Assembly (NCBI GenBank): GCA_949358305.1 | Contig: OX442320.1 | Coordinates: 7,084,259-7,148,258 of the forward strand | Direction: 5' to 3' | Source: Strigamia acuminata | Lineage: Eukaryota > Arthropoda > Chilopoda > Geophilomorpha > Linotaeniidae | DNA: 64,000 nucleotides | In this document: positions 12,208 to 25,973 of the stretch, in pieces | Position numbering within the stretch: the stretch's first letter is position 1 | Layout of the letters: every line of letters begins with the position of its first letter | Notes under the pieces: model-generated | Told to the model about the DNA's origin: nothing | Seen by the model: the letters and a program-made list of their open reading frames with translations, nothing else | Databases searched by the model: none | Position numbers and translations under genes: made by a program

Positions 12208-13672
12208 ATGAAGTTTTGTGCTTTTCGAAATATTCTTTCAAAATCCATAAAACAAGGCTGCAGTTTCAGCAATTCTTCCAGATCTTGGAACGTCTTGTTT
12301 TTTGGCACTGACGACTTCTCTATCGAAACCCTCAAACAATTGCACAGTGCGAAATCATATCTCGTAAACTCGCTCGAAGTTGTAACTTCCGATGTAAAAT
12401 TATCGCTTAATTAAACTTTACAAACCGCTTCCACTGATTCACGTCTTATTTATTTGTAGAAAAGAATGAAAGCCGTTAAAAAATACGCCATAGATCACAA
12501 TTTACCTCTCCACAAATGGCCAATCGAAGTACCAAAAGGAAAATACGATGTTGGAGTTGTTGCATCTTTTGGACATCTCATACCCGAGTCAACAATTTCG
12601 GCTTTTCCTTGGTAGACGTGGCCCGGATCAAATTACGTGTTAAATATTCAATATAAATTTCAGGGGAATGATAAACGTTCATGCAAGTTTGCTGCCTCGA
12701 TGGAGAGGAGCAGCGCCCATAATTCATGCGGTTTTAAATGGCGATTCAGTTAGTGGAATTACGATTATGAAAATCGAACCAAAATAGTGAGTCGAGTTGT
12801 AAATTGACGATTTCTGGTTAAATTTCTCATTTTAGTTTTGATGTAGGTAATATTTTAATGCAAGAATCCCATCCCGTAACTCTGGATATTACAGCGAAGG
12901 ACTTGACTAAAGAGTTAGCTGGTTTAGGTGCACAATTGGTAATGTTAATAACGTCTATTTTTCATTATTATTAAAACTAATGATAAGGTTTTTTTGTTCG
13001 CTAGCTAATAAAATGCTTAGAGAATTTACCCGAGAACTTACGGAAAAGCATACCACAAAACTCGATGCAGTTGGACGTTACAAAAGGTTCAAATTGAAGA
13101 CACATTTGAAGTCATAATTTAAGAGCAATCTGTTTTAGCGCCCAAAGTTACTCCCAAAATGGCGTTAATTGACTGGAATCGACAGAGTTTACAGATTTAC
13201 CGCCAATATAGAGCTTTAACTGGATATGTGCGTACATTTTAAGCATAATTGTGCTAATTATTCATCAATTGATTGTATTTTTTCTTGAAATTCAGCTCGA
13301 ATTGGAAACCAACCTCAATGACAACTTAATCAAACTAGACAAAATGATGTCTCCGACTTTTATCCAAAGTTTACGCATTGAAGAATTGTTTCAAAAGAGC
13401 AATGACACTCAAACCGTGCTTGCCGGGTCGATTTACGTGCACAGAAAGCGCAATATTTTGTGTATTCGTTGCCAAGTATGAATAATTTAAGCAAAAAAAC
13501 ATCACAATCATTAACAAATCAATTAAAATCTTCATTTCAGGACCAGTGGGTCGGTTTTCAATCCGTTTTAGTTAAAAATTACAAATGGCTGAATCCCTTA
13601 GAATTCTATAACGGTTTCCTTACAAAAATACCAACCACCGAACGGAGGTTCAATAAAGACACCTGTAAATAA
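12208..13672 (+). CDS. MTFMT: Methionyl-tRNA formyltransferase, mitochondrial, copy 2
   Basis: Tandem paralogue of the preceding gene with the same reaction. Exons: 12208-12393, 12460-12611, 12664-12786, 12836-12938, 13005-13086, 13139-13227, 13296-13475, 13541-13672; 348 residues, the same as copy 1. All eight exon lengths (186, 152, 123, 103, 82, 89, 180, 132) equal those of copy 1. The catalytic residues are intact: [16 protein letters not shown] (N117, H119) and [10 protein letters not shown] (D156). SFGHLIP retains the His that copy 1 has changed to Asn. The N-terminus ([16 protein letters not shown]) is basic. The stop lies only 63 bp from the stop of the convergent SMU1. Both copies look translatable, and which is the main enzyme cannot be told from sequence. 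Confidence 0.93.
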
Positions 13673-13735
13673 TTTCCGTCTCCTTTTTATTATTATTATT
13701 ATTATTAAAATTTAGTTTTACATTAAATGAGATTG

Positions 13736-16285
<2,550 letters not shown>

Positions 16286-16977
16286 TTTCTAGCGATTTTC
16301 CTTTTTGCTGTGCAAGATTTGATTCGGGAATACCGTTGTGTATAAATATACGGGACCGGTTAGAGTAGGCGCTATGTTAATTTCCCGTCTAATAATCTCG
16401 ATCCGGTTTGAATTTTGGGCCCAACTCTCGTGACTTCGCGGTTTAATCTCGTTAAGCCATCTGGCATGGCGGCGTCTCGTTGAATTTGTGTATTGTTTTC
16501 CAGTGCTGATAATTTGGTGTGCTAACCAATTTTTACGTGCGATATTTCATTTAATCAAGTAGGTAAAATAATTTTACATTTTAATTTAATTATTATGAGC
16601 TCGAGTTGCGAGTGTTTTGAAACGTAAATTTGAAAAAATTAACCGTAAGAACAATTCCAATTTAGGTCCAGAAAAAGCAAGGGAATTTGACCAAGAAAAC
16701 GTAATTTGCATTTATCGGCTGGAAAATAGATCGAAATTGGAAGAATCTCGTTTGCAACGTACATTTAATAAGCGATTTAAATTAACAGTAGCGATCATTT
16801 CGTTACGATAACATTTTAAAATTTGAAAATACGCTTGGCATGATGCAGGCGCGCTTTTGGTCAATCTTATCTCGTATTGACCGATCGTTTTTATCGTTTA
16901 ATGGCGCATTTTCTACTACATTGTGATGTTGAATTTGTTTTTTTTTGTTTTTTTTAGGTCGATACTATTTTGAAGAG
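16286..16977. promoter_or_regulatory. Divergent promoter region, SMU1 / LEDGF
   Basis: This 692-bp region between divergent start codons includes the 5' UTR of the PWWP gene. A tttttag acceptor at 16957 leaves a 20-nt leader before the ATG at 16978, so at least one non-coding exon lies upstream. A candidate donor is the gtaggtaa at 16559. Short open frames here (e.g. 16617-16811) show no similarity I recognise. Confidence 0.45.
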
Positions 16978-18705
16978 ATGAAGGATCAGGCGGTTTTGTA
17001 CAAAGCTGGCGATTTAGTTTTCGCTAAAGTTCGAGGTTACCCGCCATGGCCCGCTCGAGTGAGTATTCAAAATATTCAATGAAAAATTGATTTTTTTGGG
17101 TTTTGTTGCGTTTTTGTTGCGTTTTGTTGCGTTTTGTTGAATGAAATTAATTATTTTAGTTATTTAGTTGGTTTCGGATCATTTTTTTATTATTATTATT
17201 AATTTTTAAATTTTTTTTTTCTTCTTAGATTGACGAGGCTCACCGAGGCGCGAAACCCGGTACAAACAAATACGATATATTTTTTTTTGGAACACATGAA
17301 ACGTGAGATATTTTTAATTTTTTAATTTTTTTTTTGGTTAAAAAAATGTTGGAAATTGATCAAAATAATTATCAAGATATTTAAAATGCATATTTATTTT
17401 GATTAATTTATTAAAATGTGAAAAATGTCATAAAACTTGAATTGTGGGGTTTAAAAAAATGCAAATATAAATGAAATTTGCATTTAATATTCCACAAAGA
17501 TTAAACAGAAACTGCCGACAGGCTGACCTAAAGCTCGAGTTGTCTGTGCGATTGTTTCTAATAAAAACGAAAAAAAATTAATTACTTTTTGGTTAATTAA
17601 TTAATTAATTAATTATTTTTTATTTTAAAGAGCCGTTTTGGGGAATAAAGATATATTTCCTTACGACAAATTTAAAGATAAATTTGGCAAACAACAGAAA
17701 CGGAAAGGATTCAACGAAGGTCTTTGGGAAGTCGAGCACGATCCGTGGACGCAGTTTAGAGGAAAAGTAAAACTGATTTCTATCAAAATTTGCTAATGAG
17801 AAGGTGAATAATAATCATTTCCTTCCAGGCGTCGATGCCAGTGCCTCCCGCAGCAGCAGCTGCGTCACCCGAATTGAAGGAGGACGAAGCGGCGGCGGCG
17901 GAAGAAGACGACGAGGAGGAAGAAAAGGCCGAGGAAGAGGAAGAAAGTGCCGTTTTGAGCCCTCCAGAGGACGCCGAAGATAACAGACTCGTAATAGACG
18001 AGGAGCCGAAATCTAAAAAGGCAAAAAAAGACACAAAATCAAAAAAGCGCAAAGCCGACGACACCAAAGTGACGGTAAAATGATCAAATTTACATTTTGA
18101 AATTTTAAAATTTTAATTTTTTTATTATTTTTTGTTTTACAGACGACTAAGAAATCGAAAAAAGATGATTCGAAAAAAGCAAACAAAACCGCAGATCCTG
18201 CGATAGAGGAAGAAGTAATTTTTTACGAAGTGGCTACATTCGTGTCCCACATGAACGTATTATTTTCACGAATAAAGTTAGGTTTGAGGGGATTTTTTAA
18301 GGAAAAAAGAAGATAAAACAGACATCTATATATCTCAACCAATGTTATTCGATGGGAATGACGTCATGTACAAACACAAACGAGTTTTGCATACGTTTTA
18401 GAGTTTTTGAATGCACTTAGTGCGTGATGAAAATAATACGTTCATGTCGGATGTGATTGTGGCCACTGCTAAATTTTTTTATTTTTATTTTTTAATTTTT
18501 GGTGATTTTTGTGCAGAAAGAGAAGCCGGAAGCGAAAGGCAAAAACGCACAAGCGACGTCGGAAAGGCCGAGCCGAAAGAAAACCAAACGGGAGGAAATT
18601 AAACCCGAACCTGAACCTGTCGAAGCCAAAGTTCCCCGAAGAGGTAGAAGGACAAACGGAACATTACTGTAATTTGTTTGTGAATGTAAAAAAAAAAAGT
18701 TTTTT

Positions 18706-18738
<33 letters not shown>

Positions 18739-21700
18739 CTTTTCTTTTTTTTGTTTTTTTTCTTTCTTTTCTCTCTACTTCTTGAAATGTAGGTCGGAAA
18801 GCAAGCAGAAGGGGCGGTCAAAATTCGGGAAATTCAAGTCCTAGCACAGCTGCTAAAGATGGGTAAGTGGTGTATATTGGTCTGCACAGGACAATGCTGT
18901 TATCTTGGGTTTTGCTCGTTTAAAAATCTTTGATATTAACCCGATTTGGATTTTTATGACAAGTTGAAAAAGCATTTATCCCAAGATACAGTCTGCATAT
19001 TATAGACATAACAGTGGCTAAAGGTAAATAATAATTTAAAAAAATGTAAAAAACAAAAAATGGCCTCCTGGTGGGAAATTTGGAACATAAAGGTGTAGTT
19101 TTTTGACAAGTATAATCAATAAGATGAATTAATATTTTATTATGATTACAAAAGGAGAAAAATATAAGTTTTATTTTTGAAACTCGTCACAAGAATACAA
19201 AAAATGCTTTTGCCATTATAAAAAAATTTTTTTATAGCAAAATTTGAGAGAATTTTAAAATAATAATAAAAAAGCCACCGAATTGTAGTAAAAATCCTAT
19301 TGCAACACCAAATATACCACGATTCCCAGTCTTGCATTGGAATAATGTCAATTTATTATCTCACTTTTACATATTTGCTTTGTATTGATAAATCACTGGC
19401 ATTTTTTTGTGGCAAAAGCATGAGAAGTGAGTTTTGTAATATGCTGGCTGAGGAGTATGTTAAATGATGGAAAAAAAAAAATTTCATGTGTAACATTTTT
19501 CATACGTTACCTTTCACCTATGCACCTGGGTTTTTTCAGTAGTCTTATTTTATTCTGGTAGATCGAACTAATTTAAATAAATGAATCTTTAAAAAAAAAA
19601 TTTTAAATAAAAATTGAAAAATTTCGAAAAAAAAAATTTATCACATCCCGTCGTTTTTCACGTACATGATATATACAATACATATAAAAATATAATATAT
19701 TAACATGTAGTTGCGTATATAGTGTAAATTTAATTCGATGGCTGTATTTCAGCTTAGTTTTTTTTTTAATTTTTTTTTTTTTTTTTAATTTAAAGTTAAA
19801 TTTAATTTTTTTTTTATGAAATATGAATGTTACGTGTAATATTTTGATTTTTCGCAACATTATTTAGATTTACATGGTTTTTTTTTGTGATCTGAATTGA
19901 GACGAATCGCGATTTGTTTCAGAAAGTGTCTATTTACAGTTATTTTATAACAGATTTATGGTTGGGATGCTTTTAACTGAGAAAATTTAAAATTAAAAAA
20001 AAAATTAATTCATTAATAAATACCCAGTGTTAAGATATATATATTTTTTTTTTGCTTATTTCAAACAATATTAATGTCAGTGTATTGATTGGAATAAATG
20101 TTCTTTTTCATATGGATAGTTAAATTGAGATATACTTAAAAAAAATTTGTGGAAATTTCATAAGTGCAATGATGATAAATTGTTATTTTGATTATTATAA
20201 TATTACAATTCTTTTGGTTGTTTTTATTTTTTTTTTTTTAGTTTTTTTTTTTTCAAAGAAACTGTACCTGTGGTATATGCAAGATGGAATCTTGATGGGT
20301 CAAGGATTAAGTACAAAATAGTAAACGTTAATTATTTCATTTAATTTTGTTATAGTACAAAAATATCTAATTTTTTCAAGATGGCGGTGAGGTTTTTTTT
20401 ATATTATTTTCATTTTTCTTTTCAGTTTGACCAATAAATATTGATAGATTTTTTTAGACCGTTTTTACTATTTACATTTTTATGTTTTTTAATTATCATT
20501 ATTTTTTTTATTTTTTTGTGTAAATTTTTACGTTTGATGAGAGAAGTTTACGATTTTCACATTTTCGGTGGTAGGGAATTAAATGAGAATACCGACGAAA
20601 CTGACAAGACTCCCGCCGCTGTTCAAGAAGAAAATACTGCTCAAATTCAAACGAAACCTAAGGTAACAGTTTTTTCATTTCCAAACGTACATTGGAATTG
20701 GAGCCTTCGAAAAGGTGTAACTCGTAAAAATGATATTAGTAACGTAATAACATATATGCAGGAACAGCAGACCGAAGCTATTAAGTCGTTAAATCAACAG
20801 GCGGCGACCGAGGGAGAGAAAACGGCTGCGAACAGGCCGAAACTTAGAGGACGACCGTCGAAAAAGACAGATTCAGTCGATGAAGTAACAGTTGAGTTGT
20901 GTTTGATCTAATTTCTGCTTATTTGATGATTTGTGGTTGTAGGACGGGAAGAAAGGGACGGGTTTGAAGAAAACAAAAAATCGCGCCGAAGTGGAGTCGA
21001 ATGGCGTGAAGCACGATGCGGATGCGGATATGAATGTCGACGATGAAAGCAAGAATCATAAAAGCCGGACTCAGATGGAAATTTCGACGGCTAAATCGCG
21101 AATTAAGGATCAAACACCGGCTCCGGCCAAAGTGGAAGATCCTATGGTCAATAAATTGAAGCGAAAGATGTAAATTGGATGATTTTTGTCAATTTTTGGT
21201 GTTAGGTTTAAAATTTATTTTTATTTCTTTATTTTAGTGCTGAGAAAGCGGAGGAGAAGGAACGGAAAAAACGGGAAAAGTATGAGAAAAAGAAGAAAGA
21301 GAAAATTAGGTGTATGTTACAGATATTTATTGTTTTTCTTTTTTTCCTTTTAGTTTTAACAATGTCGTTTGTTCAGTCTTGCAGGTCGAAGTGAAACTGA
21401 GCGAGATTGACGCAGCTCTTAAAGAAAGTCTGAACATGTCTAACCCGGTATTGATAAAATGTCGAAATATAAAATTTTGTTTTGGTTTTTAATTAGTTGA
21501 AATTTATTTTAGAACCACGATCGTTGCGTTCAAGTTATGTCGGAACTTGACGTCCTCCAAGTGACTGCTTTGATGCTCAAAAAGAATCCCGATATTGTCC
21601 GCACAATCAAGAAGGTGCAACGAAGAAAAAAGACGAAAATTGTGCTGGGAATTTATTTTTAAATTATTTTTTATTTATAGTGTCGATGTTACCGATCGAA

Positions 21701-22170
21701 CGAAGTTATTCGGCAAAAAGCCGAATACCTATATAACAAATTTAAATCGTTATTCGTTATCAGCGATGGCGAAAGTTTTGCTCAGGTAATTCCATCAAAT
21801 ATTTCGTCGTTTTTAGAAATTTAATTTTAATTTTTTTTAAAAATAGATTTTTGAACGCGAGGCGAAGAATTTTCACGAAGAATTGATTCGACTCGGGAAA
21901 AATGCCAAAGATGTAACCGAAGATATTACTGGTATGTGTATTTGAATTATTTTTTGACGTTTAATAGCTTAATTAACACTCGTTTGTTTAGTTTCTTCCA
22001 ATTTAACCAATGGTAATGCAACGATCCTCCTAGAAAAAAATGTATCGGTTGAACCGGTCACAGCGACCGAGCCCGAGACGCAGAAACCGATCGAACCAGA
22101 ACACAAAGACGGCAAGAAGAACGAGGACGAACAACAAAGTGAAGAAATCGAACCAAAACCTATCCCATAA
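16978..22170 (+). CDS. PSIP1: LEDGF/PSIP1-HDGF family chromatin reader (PWWP + integrase-binding domain)
   Basis: Chromatin adaptor: the PWWP domain binds H3K36-methylated nucleosomes and the C-terminal integrase-binding domain (IBD) recruits partners. The likely Drosophila relative is Jasper. Exons: 16978-17058, 17229-17302, 17631-17766, 17829-18074, 18143-18214, 18517-18643, 18793-18862, 20575-20662, 20762-20884, 20943-21169, 21238-21309, 21354-21447, 21513-21614, 21681-21785, 21847-21931, 21992-22170; 626 residues. The PWWP starts at once ([20 protein letters not shown]; the motif reads PPWP). Acidic and Lys-rich linkers follow, with AT-hook-like [11 protein letters not shown], then a charged coiled segment and the IBD at about residues 450-555 ([32 protein letters not shown]). 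The tail is Glu/Pro-rich. At the position of human IBD Ile365-Asp366 this protein has Met-Ser. Confidence 0.92.
18700..18776. repeat. Pyrimidine-rich simple repeat (TTTTC)n
   Basis: Runs of T and TTTTC immediately precede the acceptor at 18792 of a LEDGF intron. This is a low-complexity polypyrimidine tract. Confidence 0.85.
18863..20574. other. Long AT-rich intron of the LEDGF gene
   Basis: This is by far the longest intron of the gene (1.7 kb). It contains pyrimidine runs and no recognisable exon. Reading through the donor gives an immediate in-frame stop (GAT GGG TAA), and AATAAA occurs near 20094. Retention with internal polyadenylation would therefore give a protein without the IBD. That is inference only. 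Confidence 0.4.
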
Positions 22171-22298
22171 TTCTCGAATTAAATTTGTTAATAGTAATTG
22201 TTGCACATCATTCTTTCTCCTGCAGTAAAGTACTGTAAATATTTAAGTTTTCATTCATCATATTATGCCATTGTAACAATATATTTCACTTGGTTGCA

Positions 22299-22304
22299 AT
22301 AAAA
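22299..22304 (+). terminator. Polyadenylation signal AATAAA of the LEDGF gene
   Basis: AATAAA about 130 nt after the stop codon at 22170. The next gene ends on the opposite strand at 22508, so the two transcripts converge with about 340 bp between stops. The rest of the gap is AT-rich with nothing recognisable. Confidence 0.6.
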
Positions 22305-22507
22305 TTGCTGTTCATCATTTTTCTATTCAATTTCTATTATTTTTTATTTATTTTCCAAATAACATTAAATTTTAAAATAAAAATTAAAAAAAAAAAAACA
22401 CTCGTCGGTTTTATTTTTGTTTAAATAGTCGGCTAGACATGACTTTTTGTTCTTTTAATATTATACAAAAATGCTTAGCAATTTCTCAATTATCAACTTT
22501 ACTTGTT

Positions 22508-23271
22508 TTACATATGCGGATTTAATTGCGACGGTCTTTTCTCAGCAAAGAAATTCTTCAATACTACAACTTGACCAACCCCGATCAGTAAAATAACAAA
22601 AGTTTCTCCAATTGACCAATACAAAACTCGCTCGTTTAAATCTTCCGCTCGCTTCCGGTCGTGCGCTTCCTGCAAACGATGATGCGTCTGGTAATCAACG
22701 ACCGTGTTTAGATTCTCGTGGATCTGCACCGACGACGACTCCAACTGTAAAAAAAAATAATTAAAATTAAAATTCCAAAACCAAATTATTAATTTCTAAC
22801 TTGTGTCAACGCCGTGGCGTGATCGCCGATCCCCGGCAACGGTTTTTCCTCCCCAACTTGGAGGTCCATGTAAACCAATTTGTGGCTAAACGTTGAGAAT
22901 TCATTGCTGAAGCAGACCGTATAGATCCCCGTGTGGTCTACCGTCCACGTAAAGCTATCGTATTGTTTTTTGATGTCTGTGTAGAGGATTTGACCGTTGG
23001 GGGCTTCGAGGGACATGTCCACGTCGTAGTTACCCCCGGTCACCACCTAAAATGTGAGTAAAAATTGATTTTTTAATTTTTTTTTTTAAATTTTTAGATT
23101 GTTTACTTGAAATTCTATGGTGCATTTGGTGTTTTTCTCGTTAATTTCTTCGTGAAAACATTGTTTGGCGTTGTCGGGCAGCTCAAACGTTAATTCGACG
23201 GCACGAACTCGGAATAGGCTTAAGTTGATGACTATTGGTAGTAAGTAAAATACACACAAATGTATTTTCAT
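22508..23271 (-). CDS. TMED7: p24 family cargo receptor (TMED7/TMED3-like, gamma subfamily)
   Basis: Type I membrane protein of COPI/COPII vesicles that acts in ER-Golgi cargo selection, for example of GPI-anchored proteins. Exons: 23271-23107, 23046-22801, 22744-22508; 215 residues, a normal size. A signal peptide ([20 protein letters not shown]…) precedes a GOLD domain with the paired cysteines (KQCFHEEI and [10 protein letters not shown]). A coiled coil ([20 protein letters not shown]) leads into one transmembrane helix ([20 protein letters not shown]). The short tail [14 protein letters not shown] has the diphenylalanine COPII signal and no KKxx. KKQYDSFTW and ALTQLES fit the gamma group. 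Which insect p24 paralogue it is cannot be settled here. Confidence 0.92.
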
Positions 23272-25767
23272 GTTAGAGATCTGTCGCGCGATGTCACATC
23301 CAAATGATTCTCGGCAATCTAAAAGCCCGCTTCGTGCATACACAACACTAGATTCAAACCGTCTCGAAAACAACGTGGCAGAATGCTACTGCTGCTTATG
23401 TGTGATGCATAAACCCGAACACTTGCGGTACTGGTGCGCCCTCTATCCGCACTTTCCACATGTCCACGACTCCACGCTGAAATCGAAATTACCACCTGTC
23501 GCCTTGTCCAATCCTCGAATAAATTTTGCGATAGGTAAGTTGGTTTAATCTAAGTTATCCAACAACTTAAATTCACCTTAAAACTTGCGAAATGTTGATT
23601 AAAGAAACACTTTCGAGAGTGTGAAATGCGCGAAGTTCAAAACCTCCATGTTGATCGGTCCTAAAAATAACTGTGCGGAGGTATAAAATAGATATTTATC
23701 TATTTTATAAAAAAAAATTGAAACTTTATTTGATGTGTTTTTCATGATGTTTGAGAATATTTTGCATCAATAATGATAATTCTATGTATTTATGTATACA
23801 TCAATTCAATATCAATGATTTTGTTGCATTAAACTGAAGCAGATGAATGCATAGATTATAACACCCAAATTACACTTCCAAAATGGAAAGAAAAAAAGAA
23901 TAGCAATATTCATTTGTGAAATTTTGTTCCTGTTTATGAATAATCAATTAATAGCAGCTTCTAAAGCACCTGGTTCACTGCTCAATTTGATAATAACAAC
24001 AAAAAAAGAAGAGAAATAAAAAAATTGTGTGAGGAAAACACCTGCTATTGGAATTTGATACTATACCAGGAATAAGATTTTAATTAATAAGATTCAAATG
24101 ACGTTATCATCACCGTCTGCCAGTCTGATCTAATTTAGACAGCATTTTAGCTGCTGGTATAATTAATTTGTCAGTCTGCATAAATTCAAGCAAATTTTTA
24201 CTTGATGTTCACCAGTTCGAGGCAGATTGTTCTCACAACTTCCTTCTTATGAATTGACAGTTTATTTAATATTCATAACGTGGAGACAGGTATTTTTCTG
24301 TTTTATTTCAACCTAACTGCAGCAGAAAATCGAAACGGATCATTCAACTGCCACCCATTTTTGCGTCGAAAAATGGGGCGTTAAGCCAAATCCAATTCGT
24401 TTATTCGTCCCAAATTCAATTTGGTGTTGGTCAGATAAGCACAAACTTGACTTTAGGCCTTTTGTCTAAACGGCGCCCGGTGTTCAACACATTTGTGATG
24501 ATTGGCTTCTGTAATGACTATGATCATGTTATGTGTCTTGCCACAATAATTGGCTTAATAAGCGATCAAATGAGAATGAAAATGCCCTCATCTAGCCTCA
24601 CTTTTTATCCTTTCGGGGGTCCCGTCTACTGGCTGTTGCTATTCAACTCCGACAGATGTTGCTCACGACAATCAACTTTCGGTGTGTATACCGTTTATTA
24701 GTACACCGTTAGTACCCCACACCTCCACATGGAATGAAGTTAGAGCATTTCTTGAATTAGTTGGGTATTATAAACGTATTATATCGATTAGAGACCGCTT
24801 ATATCATACATACAAGGCCGGATTTACGTATAAGCAAAATAAGCAGACGGCACGTGAAGAATTGCCGTGTTCAGTCGATTAGAGGACGTTTTAAGATGCG
24901 GCGGCTTTAATGGATGATTAGGGTTGGTTAAATAAAATTATATACACCTTACTTCAGTAATTTTTAGGGTGATTGCGGATTAATGGGGAAAATTTCTATC
25001 GTAACAGCTGCGCTTGCGTGCCAGACACGTGTCATCATTTATTATCCACGTGTGTTGTTAATTCAGCGTATTTTCGTTTGATTTGAGAACAAATGACGCA
25101 AAAGAAAATTTTATTCCAATAAAATTCAATTTTGTAAAAAATATATGTGTAAAAAAAAGAAATTGATCATTTACATTTGTTTTTATGAGATAATGGAGAC
25201 TGATTTTGAAGGTTTATAAAAGATTAGGTGTTTACATGTAATCAAGAGAGGTTGGGGGTGATGAGGGGAGTGGAAAGAGTATTTAGGCAGAATGTGGAAG
25301 CTTATGGGCGGGTGAGATCGCAGCAGATGCGATCGGCGTTGCAGTAATTTGCGTTCAATTCAGGGCATCAATCCTCTTGAAATGGAGAGTGCACAAACCA
25401 TACCAAAGAAAATTAGCCGCTTGACTGAGATCATTGCACGCGAGGATGCAGCGGCTCTTGATTGGTTAAACTATGGAGAATTTAAGCCAGTCAGCAGTGA
25501 GGATTGGATTTTAGACACACGATTTGGATTGGTCAATTTTTTTTTTTCATTTGAGATTTCATGATTTTTATTTAAAAAATACAACGAAAATCTGTGCAAA
25601 ATATACAGAATGATGATTGAGCTTTGAAATAAATTAGATTTTTCAACAAAATGATTGTTTTTCTATGTTTTTAAATACTATAATTGTGCTTATGTACAGT
25701 TTGTTTTAGTATTGTGATTATACGATTAAATAAGGCATTAATGTTTATTTTTGTTAGGTTAAATTTT
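23272..25767. other. Gene-poor interval between TMED and rough
   Basis: The interval contains the TMED promoter, a relic of a Ty3/gypsy polymerase (listed separately) and otherwise AT-rich sequence. An unassigned short open frame at 25349-25561 (residues such as ISRLTEIIAREDAAALDWLN) resembles no family I know and has no visible splice partner. The 3' UTR of rough should occupy the right edge. Confidence 0.5.
24682..24795 (+). pseudogene. Ty3/gypsy retrotransposon polymerase relic
   Basis: A short frame reads STWNEVRAFLELVGYYKRII, which matches the conserved 'VRSFLGLVGYYRRFI' segment between reverse transcriptase and RNase H of Ty3/gypsy elements. No flanking RT motifs, LTRs or gag are visible, so this is a fragment. 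Confidence 0.7.
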
Positions 25768-25930
25768 TTAAAACGACGACGGAGTTGCAACCGGGGGTGC
25801 ATTTGGACTGGGAAACAAACTCGAAGTGTTAATAGGCTTATAATAACAGAGACCACATAGATTACTGTAAGTGGCTGGTGTACAAAATGGATTTAAGGGC
25901 GCCGACAACGCTAAACACCTGCAAGAAAAA

Positions 25931-25973
<43 letters not shown>

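Noticed and set aside
18492-18844. Overlapping long frames on both strands with poly-Phe or poly-Lys
   Set aside because: Driven by the (TTTTC)n tract in a LEDGF intron and by the complement of LEDGF exons.
22040-22228. Arg/Asn-rich 62-codon frame at the end of the LEDGF gene
   Set aside because: Shifted reading of the LEDGF last exon. The proper frame continues to the stop at 22170.
23270-23548. 92-codon plus-strand frame upstream of TMED
   Set aside because: It overlaps the TMED promoter and 5' leader in antisense, with no recognisable domain and no codon or splice support.
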